From contig CM072891.1 in assembly GCA_037013685.1 (NCBI GenBank), forward strand, positions 3,326,501-3,390,500: a stretch of 64,000 nucleotides of DNA, read 5' to 3'. Of this stretch, positions 10,561-23,016 are shown in pieces. Each line of letters starts with the position of its first letter. Within the stretch, counting starts at the first letter, position 1. This stretch comes from Acridotheres tristis. Lineage: Eukaryota; Chordata; Aves; Passeriformes; Sturnidae. A model generated the notes under the pieces. The model had not been told where the DNA came from, searched no databases, and saw only the letters and a list, made by a program, of their open reading frames with translations. Position numbers and translations under genes: made by a program.

Positions 10561-13500
10561 CTTCACTACTCTATGAAGTATCCTATAGTTTATTTACACA
10601 ATAAATAGCAGCTTTAATATACTGGTTGGATTAAATCAGATATGAGTTTTTTCCTCCATTTTTTACATACAGAGGTGAAGATCTAACTAAAACACGTAGA
10701 ATACACACTGAAAAGTACAGCCATGAGTAATTAATTACAGCATAAGGTTAGACAATAATATAATTTTGCTAATTACAGCTTGGGGCCGATTTTTCAGTGC
10801 AGCGGACAACAGCATGTGTTTATTCCCCATAATAATAATAATGGGATACATCATTAACCCTATTTTATTCTTTCTTAATTTTTATAATACCAATAACAAA
10901 GATCATTAACCTCTGTTCTGTTTAACATCTAATCAGCCATTTTAGTTAAATAAATATAGTATGAAACATTAAACATCACTTTGTTTAGCTAGATTTCCTC
11001 TCAGGAGGGGAAATTCTCCTAATGTTATATTAATACCAGTTGACTCAACAAGTGTTAAAACACCAGGGGCAACATAGTAAAAGATCCATTGCAACACTCA
11101 ATGTTTAAATGAAACCTATTCAATCATAATTATTCGATAAACATTTTCTTTAAAAAAAGGGTGACTTTTCCGTTAAAACCTATATTGAATAAATTTAATA
11201 AATTTCCCTTTTGATCGTTCTGTTATGTTCTGGAATTCAAATATCACTTAGATCCAGATATTTATAGATGCAAGTTTTTTGTTCAAGCATCATTTATAAA
11301 TCATCCTTTCGTTTCAAAGGTAAGAGAAAACTCTACATCTGATAGTGAAAATAAGCCAAATTAACAAGGGGAGAAAGAGTATATTTCTGCTGAGCAGAGT
11401 CCATTTTACATAAATGTCCCAAGGGGCAACACAATAATACAAGTAAAACCATATAACCAATATTTTGAATCACCATTTCTAGTGACTTATAAAAGATAAA
11501 AGAGGAAAATGGTGATATATTAGTAACCTGGAGGTATGGTTTTGAATTTGAAGCTTGGATATTGGAACATATTTGTTTAGACAGGTATAAGGGTAACATT
11601 GAATAAGACCTTAGTTTTTTAGGTGAGTAACTCTAATAAGGTAGTAGAGGGATGTAAACTAAAACAGGGATGAAATGACATAATTTTGAAAATTACAAAA
11701 AAATTTGTACTAAAAAGGTTAGAGTAGTTCTGAATATTACTATTGAAACCGGTGGACCCCAAGTCTTTTCTTGTATTTATTTATGTATGAGTGCTGCAAG
11801 CCAAGATCATCTTTTAGGGTGATGTCATGTACAGATCGATAATCAGTTGATTTGAAGAGAGCATCTGTGAAGCCTACACATTTAATATAAGGGTTATGGG
11901 ATATTACTTATTTAGAAGTGATCCAACAGGAATACATAGCCATTCGTCATTTTAAGGCCATAGAGAGTTTCCTAATGCTCAGATCTATGGGAACATGTTG
12001 ACGTTAAAATCCTATTTGATTTTTGATTAATATCTGTTGGGTCTGTATGCAGTACCTGTCTGCCTTAAATTAGATATATTGATTTTTTTTCACACTTCTG
12101 CAGAACTTCTGTAGTATTTATTCTGTATTAGGCACAAGCAGTCCTCTTCCCCACAAATTAAGCATTCAGAAAATCAAAAATTGTTATAAGAAGTCACAAT
12201 TAGAGCAGAATAAAAAAGGGCATAATGAAGTACAAACCTCTGTTTTGAGCTTCTTTCTGCTATATTTAAGAATGCTAAAGGCAGCACCTAAGTTTGAGTT
12301 AAGCTATGAATCACAAAATAAAGATTTGCCTGTTTGTCTACATTTCTTGAATTTAATGATACTTGAAACTAATTTCAGTCTAACTTTTAAATACTTGCAC
12401 TGCAAGTTGTGTATATTCTGAACAGTTTCAAGCAAGACTTTAGATTAGGAAGGACATTTTCAATTACATCAACATAAGAAGACACTGCTTTAATTCTGTC
12501 ACAAATTTTTACACTACTACAAATCTTATGAAAAAGGAAATAGAAGACATTCTCTGTAACTCAAAGATACTATTTAGCCCAAGATGCCATTTTTAAATAC
12601 CATTCAGCTGCCACTGAGGTAGAGTTCTTTTCAAGGTGGTACTGCTTTACCCTTACATTAGGTTAAAAATATCCTGTCCCTTTACTGTAATTCCTTGGCC
12701 AAAAATGTTTTTCCGTGCAAGCATGAAAACTATTCTTACTTTCACCAAACAATTGAAAATACAAATAGCATTCCTCAAAAATGCCATGAAAAGTACAGTT
12801 AGGCAATGCATTTAGAAAGAATGAGGAATTAGAACTTTCAGTGTATTTCTGAAACTAGAGAGACATGGTTAATGCATATTTTTCCTGTCAATGAGATTCC
12901 CTTAACTATAGATTGTTGTTTTTGCAAGGAAAAGGGACATCCAGTTTTCCTCCAGCTCCACCATTTGATTCCTAATTATTCTAAACACTGTTATAGGGAA
13001 GAATAGTTGATCTTCTCCTGCTTTATCCACATAATTTTTTCCACAATATATAACTTATGTAAACAGACAACCGACTTAGAAGTCATCAAATCTCTGGAAG
13101 ATCATTGTACACAATGACTCTGGTAACCCAAACACAAGCTGATTTCTGAGGTTCTAAGGGTTCTTGGTTTTCTTAATTTTAATGGAATTTCATACAAACC
13201 CTAGGACATAACTTTATGCAGAGCCATGACTCTATGCTAATCATTTTCCATTCTCCCACTACTCTACACAGCTACTACACTGGAAAAAACATCAAGCCAC
13301 AATAAAGCTGAAGGACAGTTGTGCACCTGACTCCTCCTCCTTTTTCTTTCTTAAAAGGATAAGATTCCAATCTCCACCTTTAACTGGACAGTTTTTCTTG
13401 TTGGTTTGAACTTTGTGAACAGCTTGTGAGAAAAATACTAAACATCATTTTATTACAGGTTAAATTACAGGTAAAGAAAATAAATTCAATTTCTGCTCTT

Positions 13501-16292
13501 CTTAGGAGGAATGCAGGAGCATGAGCTTCTGCTTAACAAAATAAAAAATATAGTTAACTTCAAATGTTTTATTATAAGAAAGTAAATATCAACCATGCAT
13601 TGTGAGTTTAGTTGGTGGGCTGGAATGTTTTTCTGGTTTTTTTGTTTGTTGATGACTCAGCATTCTTCTGTAACACCATATTCCCTCACCTTTGAATTAT
13701 AAGAGAAGATTATGAACAGCTGTCTGATAGAAGAGAGGTTTAAAATGCTTTGTTTATACTGTATTTCAAAGAAAGAAGAAAGGATTAAAGCTGGCTGTGA
13801 TTTAATGCAACCCCAAGCTCTATCAATCAATGTTACTCATTATTAATGTGAAAAACCAAAAGGCAACAAAGCCTTTACAACTGGTATCATTTAATTAATC
13901 TCTGTCTCTTGTAAAAATACCTGTTGCAAGAAGTTTTCTGAAAAGTGGAACTTATGAATAAAAGAAAATTTTAAGTGTTCTTTAGACTTTATTGTTGTCA
14001 AAAACTGAGAATTAAATGCAGACATTACATACGCATAAAATAGAAGATATTTTCAATCAGAAAACCCCAGAAAATTAAAAGTATGATGTAAACCACATTT
14101 TATGAATAAAAAAATTTAAAGCACTAAATTTTTTAGCAAAATAATTTTTATAACATTTTGACTGATTCTCATTGCTGGAAAACACACTTAAAAATTAATT
14201 TGTACATTCAATTATGCAATATATCCCCAAAACATTAAACATGAAGACAATGTGTGTAAATGGTTCTCTGAATGAACCAGTACTCATTGGTTTAGTTAAC
14301 AAATGAGGATAAGTATCTCTGCACTTGTAAGCAGTTAATATTTTTACTTTTATCCTGGGAAGCATCACTATTTGGATCAGTTCTCTCTAGGAAAAAGAGA
14401 CAGTAAAGTGGGCATGTCTACACATCAAGTGCAATTTGCTTTGTTTACACATAGCCATCTGTCCTGTAGTGGAGACATACACACAGCATTTAGACTATTT
14501 TTTAACAAGAATTATAGGATAACATCAATGGTCAGGTTCTCAAGGACCAGTCTCAACATCAAGGTCAAACCCAAAGCTTACATGATTCTCTCTGTAGAAG
14601 ATAGTGCAAAAACTTGCAAGTACATACATTTCTTCTCAGTCCTGCTCACCCAATTGTTTTAAAAAGATGTGTAGCAACCACAAAATGTACTTTATACTAT
14701 CTGAGAAGTCCAGTTAGGCATGAAGTGTGCTTCTCCATCTACATGCTCCACTCAGCCATGCTCTTTGTAAAGAATGCATATTTCTGTCTCTGCATTCTCA
14801 TTCATTGGCCTGGATGTGCATATTTACACATATAACAAAGCTGACAAGCAGGTGCAATTGGATTTCCCATGTAACATCAAAACTGTAGTCCTGGTTTCCA
14901 AAAGAGGAGCAGATGAAAGGCAAGCAGCACCTCTGCATGGTTCTTCTATTGTAGATTAAAATACGAAATACTGAGAAGAAAACTATGGACATCAATTATC
15001 ATAGAAGATTCATAGAATGACTATTGTGCACCCTCAGTATATTGTGTTTATTTTAATGGGTGTATGTTTCATATTTAACAGCAAATTTACAAAAATGCAG
15101 TATTCATACTGATAAAGACAGAGCTTGCAAAAAAAGAAGCTAGTGTTAGCAAAAATCGGCTTCTTTGTTAAACGATTGCATACTTGCGAAGGAGAGGAAA
15201 GAACTGAAAGTGAGCACAAATGGGGGAGTGATAGAAGATGCACTAAACATCACTACTGGCAACTGCTGAAATAACTTTGTAGCAATTGTAGGAGTAGAGG
15301 TTTAGGGTTTATTGCAAGCACTATTACTATTATCATTCATTCAATAGAAGAATATAAACGAAAGAAATCACGCATTCTAAACCTGCAAAAATACAATAAA
15401 CCTAGATGCCTATTTATACAGAAGAAATAAAATACTTCTTGAACCCTTTTTGTTCAGTTTGCGTAAGAGCTTAGGTATGTTTTTAATGTGATACATTGTT
15501 TTATTTGCCTGCTCTCTTCTTAAATCCGTAGCTTAGTTACTTGTGCATTTGACCTGAACAAGCTGCAACTGCTGAGGCTTAGTATCTTCTTTGTGGGTGA
15601 TAAATCCCTTTCTATTTATTTCACTAAGGACAACTCTCATGCATACCTTAGAAAGGATCACTTTCCAGGGCTTAGTATACAATTATTCACTTTCTTCCAA
15701 AAATCTATGTAGATTTATAAATCGTCTTGCATATAATTCAATCTCTTTCTACTATGTCATCTTTTTAATCTGCACATACAAAACTGTATGTGTTGACATT
15801 TATTCTTCTTATGGTAGGTTATAAGTTACATGTATAATAGTAATCCTTCAGATAAGTTTGTCTCCCATCTCTGACCTTTAAAAAACAAAACAGTCCATAA
15901 TTTGCAGTGTCTTCTCGAGTGAAGACCTCCTATTTTTAATTGTAGCAATGCATATGGAGTAAAGTAGAAAGTTCATTGTCTATTTTGCATATGGAAGCTT
16001 ATTGTATTTGTTGCAGCCTTAATTTTGTCTATATGTGGGTTAATATACAGTAATTTTCTTTACATTTACTTCATCACAGTTGCATTCCTACCTTGAACAG
16101 AATGCAGATGACTACGATGCATTTTATAGTACTGAAATTTTAATTGAAATTTATAAACTTGGAAAATCACAGCTAACTTGACCTATAAATTGAAAACTCT
16201 TAGTACATTCCTCTGGGCAAATTTACTAAGGTCTCTCCAGAAGGTATTTTACTTGGTGGAAGGTGTTAAGCAGTAATACAGTAATACAGCAG
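10561..16292. other. Unassigned AT-rich non-coding DNA
   Basis: No gene or clear repeat was recognised in this 5.7 kb. The longest ATG frame is 96 codons (14372-14662, plus), overlapped by other short frames in 14372-14995. None has a domain signature. That segment is slightly less AT-rich and is treated separately among the findings. Confidence 0.55.
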
Positions 16293-16318
16293 TAATAATC
16301 CCTACATAGGGATTATTA
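16293..16318. repeat. Perfect palindrome, 12 bp arms, 2 bp centre
   Basis: The left arm TAATAATCCCTA (16293-16304) is the exact reverse complement of the right arm TAGGGATTATTA (16307-16318), with CA between them. It follows short AGTAATACAG-type repeats (16270-16292). Function unknown. The loop is too short for a microRNA-type hairpin; as DNA it could extrude a cruciform or bind a dimeric factor. Confidence 0.9.
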
Positions 16319-17068
16319 CACTGAACTCTCTTAAAGAGAGATTAGCATATTTTATAAATTATTTTCTTATTATTTTTAATTTGTTGTTATTTTCCATTTT
16401 ATGAATAATAGTACATATTGTGAAATAAGAGAAATTTTCTAGAAATTGTGTAGCTTTGCTTAAAGTTCCCCATCAGTAACCTGCATTAATTCTGTACTGC
16501 TGAACAATGTGGACAGAGATTGAGATATACCTTATCATTGTATGCAGAAGTAAAGTATCTAGAAACAAAAGTGGTTCTAAATTAATAAGACATTATAGAT
16601 GTTAAAAATGAAGATGTGACAAATAAAAATATTTCTCTGTTCTTGGTAGGAAAACAAACACAAGTAACTCACAATCACACAGACAGTAAATAGTGTTTAA
16701 GAAAAAAATTCAAGATACAAGTGTGTAAATCCAAGGACTTAAAATTATGAAAGAATGTTCTTAAAAATATCACTGAAGATCAAACTTTCCTCTAATTCTT
16801 AAAGTTATTTGATTGTTTCATAGCACAGAAGAAGATATTTCATTACTTAGCATTTCCTTACTATTTTTATTATCATTCTAGTCCTGAAATAACAGATTAG
16901 TCAATTAACAATAGTTCACAAAGAGTTCTTTGAAATCTTGGGCAAAGTCTATAAATAGACACAAATAACAGAAAAAGCTCCTTCTTTTTCTTTGAAATGC
17001 CGTACATAATGACCTAAATAGCACATGTGGAAGTAATTTCAGTATTTTATACTTGTAGCTCTTTATAG
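16319..17068. other. Unassigned AT-rich non-coding DNA
   Basis: Nothing recognisable. The 66-codon minus-strand frame at 16905-17105 runs into the ancient repeat on its right and shows no coding signature. Confidence 0.55.
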
Positions 17069-17145
17069 ATGCGCCCTTTGGGCGCAATCCAGCAAAGCTT
17101 TGCACATATGCTTAAGTTTATGCATTTTGAGTAGTCCCAAGGCTT
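17069..17145 (+). repeat. Short ancient amniote-type interspersed repeat remnant
   Basis: The segment reads ATCCAGCAAAGC, then CATATGCTTAAGTTTATGCAT, then GAGTAGTCCCA. That order matches a dispersed old repeat I know from turtle, crocodile and bird DNA (GATTCAGCAAAGC, CTTAAGCA...GCTTAAGTTTAAGCAT, GAGTAGTCCCA). I cannot name the family with certainty. The left part holds two adjacent palindromes: TGCGCCC/GGGCGCA around TTT (17070-17086) and GCAAAGCTTTGC (17092-17103). The CpG-containing left end is unusual for this AT-rich neighbourhood. Confidence 0.45.
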
Positions 17146-20100
17146 TTGTTTGTACTGTTTGTACAAATGCCACATGATTGTTCTCTTTCATGTAATACCT
17201 TTAAGAAAAAAAGAGAAGGAAAGAAAGGAAAGAGGCTCCCTTAATCTTGGTCCATACTAGTTTGAAACCTCTAACACTCATAGTCATTCGAGTTATTGTA
17301 AAATTTTAAGAGTTTTAAGAAAAGAGAAGGGCTGTTTTATGTCATATTATGTGAAAAAATCAGACTTGATTTTGATGAATTTTCTGGATTTTATTCAAAC
17401 TAATTTAATTAACTGCAGTATTTACCTATCAACTCTATGAGAACAGACTTCATGTGAGATTTCTTATGGTCTTTGAGCCAGTGTATGTACAAGAATGCAA
17501 GACCAGCACTTTTAATTTTACCTTGGCCCTTGACTCAGAGAATCAAATACAACAAGGAAGTGCAGAGGAACAAGAAAATAGGAAATATTTTTTAAGCCTT
17601 TGACAAGTCCACTTCTGCTTTAATTTGAATTCTGGGCACTAATTCAGGTTATCTCTTATTTTAGCCAAATCTGGAGGCCAAACCTTTGCTGGTTTTGTTC
17701 AACCTCTGCCCTTTCTTCCTGTCCCACAGTCCCCAATTCACACGCTACCTGTGCATCTATTTTGACAGCTGTATTTTTCCAACAGGAAAATACTTTACAC
17801 ATCACATATGTGGTAATTTCAGACTCAGAACATGCAGCTCCCTCTTTTACCTCAGTATGCCTCCCCTTCTATTCAGTTATGCTTGTGCAGGCTCAGCCCA
17901 GCACACAGCATATAATCTCATCAGTGTAAAAACACACTGAAGACAGTGTATCTAATTAATTTTGTATATTGCCTAAACTTGTAATATATTGCCTTGCCTT
18001 GGGTGCATCTTGGAGTCAGGGAAAGGAAGTCAAAAAAACAGGCTTTTCCTCTTGGAAATATCTTCCAAAGGTTTTAGATAGCTTTTGGTGTAAAGTAAAA
18101 AGATGTTATTGCAAAAGTGGTGGGAAATGAGCAGTGATTTTAATTTACTTTCATGTTGTTTCCACACTAAGTTCAATCTAAGGTGAAACATCGTGTTGAT
18201 GTCAAATTTTGCTTCAAGCAAAACAATAGAAGAGCTCTAAAATTAATGTAGGTGTCCAGTCAGAGGCCTTATACAGCCATTAACGGCAGTACCAGCTTGA
18301 GATAATGCATTATAAGCATGAAAAATTCAACAGTCGTTGCCGTGTTCTGATCTCTCTCCCTTTTTCTTACTTTGTTTCCTACAGAATCTGCTGCACATTC
18401 CCAAACTGGTCTTTCTGCTAGTTTACCCCAAAGAAATGCACTGGATCTGGATCATTATGACTAATGAAATTGCTGAGAAGTGATTTTTTTTTTGTCGAAA
18501 TATAATGCCACTCTAGAACTTCCACCATACATTAGGACTCTGTAACAAGGGCTTATGGTTGCCTGAGGCATAACTTTGATTCAGCTCCACTCCATCTTTA
18601 GCCACCCAGTTCAATGCACTATTGTAAGATGAGCTGAATACTGAAATTCATTGCAACAGGGAGACGAATGATATTTTATAGCTATATACTGTAAAATTTT
18701 TAGGTCTTTTTTATCATCTATTGACTTTCAAAAAATGTGAAAAAAGTCTCCACACCCATTTAGAGCATAAAAACAAACTATAACAGTATTAAGGCACAGA
18801 GTGTTGTGTTAAAATGAGCTGTTGTGCATACTGTTCCACAAATTCCACTGTAAATTTGCAACCCACATGTTGTGGTTTAAGATTCAAACCTGTGAACTCA
18901 ATTACTTGGCCAGAATGTTTTTTATGTGACAAATGACTTGGCTGACTTAAAAATCAGATCTTATAGTCTCCAGAGGACAAGATGCTCTTATCCACGAGCT
19001 TTACGCTCTTGGATATTTCACATACAGTTTTCAAAAAAGAAACACCTGAGGTGTATTGATGCTTCATATAATGAAATCTTTCATAAGAGAAAAAAAAAGC
19101 AACTTTTTTGTTCCGGACACAGGTGTACATAAAAACATTTAATTTCAAGTCCATAGATTTGTCTCACATTATCATTTACAGGAATAAAGACAGGAATAAT
19201 TTGGATTCCCTGAATATGTTGTTATCATTATCAATTCCTGCAGCCTCACAATAAGTTTTCCATAAATTTAAGATTAACTAATATTTTCTCACCTATAAAT
19301 AAAATATAATCATCTTAAAAATCAATGAAGGGAAAACCATCAAATCCATTAACCTGACTAAGAATTCCTTCAGGCCAATAATATGAACTGCACTGCACTG
19401 GATCTTTCATTTTATTGAGCTATATCTCTTTGTATGGCAACCAGCAGGGAAAAAAAAAATCAAATCTAAAATCAAAGACTAAGGGGTTTTGTTCTGGAAA
19501 ACAGTGAGGTAAGGATTGAATATTTTTTTATGCCTGGAGTTAATTTTTTTCACCTTAATTTGCAATCAGACTCAATAAACAAAAGATATTGCCCCTGGAA
19601 GGAAGCAACTTTATTACCATTCCAACAATTTTCTGTACTTTTTATCACTTCTAAATCCTTTGTTTTTGAATTCACCTCCATAACCTTGCAATAGTAAACA
19701 CGTTTACTTGTCTTTGCTGACTGTCAACCAATACCATCTGCTCTTTGGAGCCTTAAAAATAGTAACACATATATGGGTCACAACTGCAGTCTCTAGATAA
19801 CCATGTAGCAGATCCAGGTGATTAATTTTTCCACAACCTTTATCTTACCCAGGGGCAGACTTTTGCTCTGTCTTTCCCTAGTGAATGTTTCTCATAAAAT
19901 GTGAAATTAACAAAAATGCAATCTTACCAAAAAACAGTATTTCATAGAGGACCCATGTCAACTAACAGAAGGGGTTGTTAGTCAGCTGCCTTGTTTGAAC
20001 TTGATCCAAAGGCATTTCTACTCTCTTTCATAAACAGAAGTGGTTCAAGCCATAAAACTGTGAAACTGGGACAAATCAACAGGGGTCTTTTTTCTGCAAA

Positions 20101-20290
20101 AGAAAAGAAAAAAAGTGGCATTAGTTGCTGCTCTCAGGGTGTCTTGGAAATGTTGCTTCTCTTAAATATCACTTTTTCTGTCTGTGAGTTTGTACTCTGC
20201 TCATACTGTTTCTCATGATGTACACATTCAATCTTTTAAATCCCTGACCATTCAGGACAGTTTGGTGAGCTAATTGATTAGCTAAGATTA
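17146..20290. other. Unassigned AT-rich non-coding DNA
   Basis: No exon, RNA gene or datable element was recognised. The longest ATG frame is 84 codons (17686-17940, plus), without a known motif. Confidence 0.55.
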
Positions 20291-20326
20291 TGATATGATA
20301 TGATATGATATGATATGATATGATAT
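20291..20326. repeat. (TGATA)7 pentanucleotide microsatellite
   Basis: Seven perfect TGATA units run from 20291 to 20325, followed by TATG. This is a short tandem array with no attached element. Confidence 0.95.
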
Positions 20327-20700
20327 ATGTCATAGCAATCTATTTCAAACTCAGATTAGATGGAAAATACCAATGTTAAAAAGGATGGTAAAATTATCCA
20401 AGCAAGCATTGATTTCCTCTTTGACTTTGTATGCATAAAATACATACACACATCCACTAACATGATCCCTTAAACATTCTTTTAAAGACACAGCAGAAAA
20501 TATTTGCTTAATAACAAAAGGAATCCTAATTTTCTTCTGTTCTTATCCTTTCATATGTCACAGAGGTCTTGTTTATACAACACTATCCAAGTTCTACTTT
20601 GAAGGTAGAATTACATATTTTAAATTATTCCCATAATCTCAAATTATTTTCTTATAATAAAAAAATCATTTATTTTTATATTAATATATCTGGCTCACTA
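20327..20700. other. Unassigned AT-rich non-coding DNA
   Basis: A short AT-rich interval between the TGATA array and the left inverted arm. Nothing recognised. Confidence 0.6.
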
Positions 20701-20919
20701 TCCTTTACTCTGCAGGACAAAGTTGTATGAAGGTTCAATTACACCTATAAAATCCTTTAGACATAAGGAGTTGACAAAACCTGGGGTGAAGACTGGATCC
20801 AGCCAGACTCAGACTCCTCTCTGAGAAGGACTTCAGAAAACAAGAGGGTCCTTTCTGCAGCTTGTGACTCAAAGGGAGGGATTCATTAATAAACTTGTCT
20901 GAATATCCCACTCTGCCCA
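20701..20919 (+). repeat. Left arm of an inverted repeat pair (unclassified interspersed repeat, uninterrupted copy)
   Basis: About 219 bp here match, in reverse complement, the DNA flanking the LTR at 22263-23078. Shared landmarks are TTCAATTACACCTATA, GGATCCAGCCA, GACTCCTCTCTGAGAAGGA, GGGTCCTTTCTGCA and TTCATTAATAAACTT. By eye the arms agree at roughly 80-85 percent. AATAAA at 20888-20893 would serve as a poly(A) signal if this is a retroviral LTR or retroelement 3' part, but I cannot name the family. This copy has an unbroken CTTATGTCTAAAGG where the other arm carries an LTR, so it represents the empty site. Confidence 0.85.
20888..20893 (+). promoter_or_regulatory. AATAAA hexamer, possible poly(A) signal of the left arm
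   Basis: The hexamer is kept in both arms of the inverted repeat (the other copy is at 22284-22289 on the minus strand). That fits a functional signal in the ancestral element. Use of this copy cannot be shown from sequence. Confidence 0.4.
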
Positions 20920-22262
20920 CAACAAAGTGAAAATAACCTAATTAGGAAATAGATTTTAATATAATTTTAGTTTTAATTCTTTCAAATACTTATACTTTTT
21001 TTTCAAATTAAAGTTCTACTGTATAAAAAAAGATTAATTCATAGTAAGGGAAAAGTAAGCTAGGAATGTGAACTGTTATGCTCCTCAACAGTCATGTACT
21101 AATATATTGAAAGGTTCTTTCCTATTGAAATCATAAGTATTAGAAAAAAACTGCTTTATTTTGGCATGTCCTGCTCAATAAACTATTTGATTTTACTGAC
21201 AAAAATATTCAGAGATTTAAGAAACTACTTTTAATTTGGCTGTGCTTGGAGCTACATACAAAGAAGCCCTTAAAAAGGTATTGTTTTATGAAAGTGTTAT
21301 TCATGTAATTCTCTGTCACTTGTCAACAATAAAGAATTGAAATAAAAGATCTCCATTGTTAATTATACTGCAATAGATATTTTCTACAAAATTCCTTTTC
21401 TTCCCCCTACAACTTCAAAGACAAAATACAGGGAAAGATGTCATTAAAAGCTGTAATATAAACATTTCCTCTTTCGTGGCCTGCCCATGAACATGCATTA
21501 ATGGACATGCACACTGTGCCTGTAACACAGCATAAGACCTCATAGCTAATGAGAGAGTTCATCTAACTGTCTTTTGAATGACAATATCAAAATCAGGAAT
21601 ATATACCCTTACAATAAATTGAATTTAAAATGTCATTTGATTGTGGTGAATATGAGGGATGAAATTTTGATTGGAGAGACTGAAAACTTAAATACTCTTG
21701 TGTCTTCAGGAGATCAGTAAAATAAAAATTCCACCGACTTAATCTGGAATCTTCCTTCCAACACATGTATGTAACTATATGAGACTATATGAGTTTGAAC
21801 ATAAAAGTTTGTGTTCATGCAGTGAACTGCACTTCAGAAACATGGAAATTGCTCAGATGTCCAAACCAAATCTGACATTCGAATTTACAACAATATCTGC
21901 TTCTGAGAAACAAACAAACAAACACACAAACAAAGAGAAATAGGACATATACATCAAATAAATAATCCCTATAAATAATAGCAATCCCTAACAATAGTGA
22001 TCTCTATAAATTGAAAATATTTTTAACTAGTAATTTTGTAAATATTCATTTTCCATTAAAAATTTAAAACTTTTACAGCAGGTATGTTTTATAATGGACT
22101 GTAAATATTTTTGTGGTCAGAAAGGTTCCATGAAAATATTGAATATTCTCAATCCCTGGGGAGTTTGAGCATTACTACCTTCATGGTAGTAAGGGAAGAG
22201 TAACTGGATTTTGAGCTTGATAGAAGCTCAATTTCAGACAAGATTAAGGGAGCAACTCTCAC
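20920..22262. other. Spacer between the inverted arms, unassigned
   Basis: 1.34 kb of AT-rich DNA without a recognisable internal retroelement, coding frame or RNA. A CAAA-rich stretch lies at about 21910-21935. There is no gag- or pol-like sequence, so the arms are not the two ends of one provirus; proviral LTRs would in any case be in direct orientation. Confidence 0.6.
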
Positions 22263-22417
22263 AGACAGAGTGGGAGCTTCAAAGTTTATTAATGAACTCT
22301 CCCATTGAGTCATGAGATGCAGAAAGGACCCCCTTGCTTTCTGAAATCCTTCTCAGAGAGGAGTCTCAGTGTGGCTGGATCCCGTCTTAGTCCCAGATTT
22401 TGTCAGTCATTTATGTT
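22263..22417 (-). repeat. Right inverted arm, part 1 (interrupted by LTR)
   Basis: Reverse-complement homologue of about 20760-20919, oriented on the minus strand. It stops at TTATGTT, directly before the LTR start at 22418, and resumes at 23017. AATAAA is present on the minus strand at 22284-22289. Confidence 0.85.
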
Positions 22418-23016
22418 TGTGCTGGTTTTGGCTGGGGTAGAATGAATTGTCTTCACAGTGGCTGGTATGGGGTGAGGCTTTATAATTGTACTGAACACAG
22501 GGTGAATAACACAGAGACGTTTTTGTTATTGCTGGGATAGGCTTGCACAGAACCAAGGCCTTTTCTGCTTTTTGTATGCTGGCAGGGAAGCTGGGGGTGC
22601 ATGGGCAGCTGGGAGGAGACACAGCAGAGAGGGGTGACCCCAATTGACCAAAGGGACAATCCAGACCATGTGACTGTGTGGCATCATACACATTGTGGAA
22701 GAGTGGGGGGAAGAATGAGGAAGAGGAGGGACATTTGAAGCAATGAAGTTTTTCTTCCCAAGTAACCATCAGGCATATGATGGGTCCCTTCTCTTCTGGG
22801 GATGGCTGAACACCTGCTTGACCATGGGAAGTACTGAATTCATTCCTTGCTTTTTTTTCCCTGTGTGCATGGTTTTTGCATTCCCTATTAAACTGTCATC
22901 TCAACCCATGATTTTCCCAGCTTTTACCCTTCCAATTCCTTCCCTGACACACTTGGTGAGGGAGTGAGCACATGGCTGCATGGGGCTTGATTGCTGGCTG
23001 GAGTGAAACCATGACA
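22418..23016 (+). mobile_element. Solo LTR of an avian ERVL-type endogenous retrovirus (copy 1)
   Basis: Begins TGTGCTGGTTTTGGCTGGGG and ends GAAACCATGACA, the ends of a common avian ERVL-type LTR. The middle carries its known phrases GACCAAAGGGACA, CTTCCCAAGTAACC and CATGGGAAG. ATTAAA at 22887-22892 is the likely poly(A) signal. The TATA region (about 22684-22700) has decayed compared with copy 2. Flanking five-mers are ATGTT (22413-22417) and ATGTC (23017-23021), a target duplication with one mismatch. No internal retroviral sequence is present, so this is a solo LTR left by LTR-LTR recombination. A 120-codon minus-strand frame (22407-22769) is only its antisense shadow. At 599 bp it is about 48 bp longer than copy 2, mainly through a block near 22920-22970 missing there. 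Confidence 0.92.
22887..22892 (+). promoter_or_regulatory. LTR poly(A) signal ATTAAA (copy 1)
   Basis: It lies in the conserved CCCTATTAAACTGTC context shared with copy 2, at the position expected for the R region of this LTR. Confidence 0.6.

Noticed and set aside
22407..22769. 120-codon minus-strand frame that could suggest a protein
   Set aside because: It is the antisense reading of the solo LTR. The paralogous LTR gives similar frames at 53380-53786.
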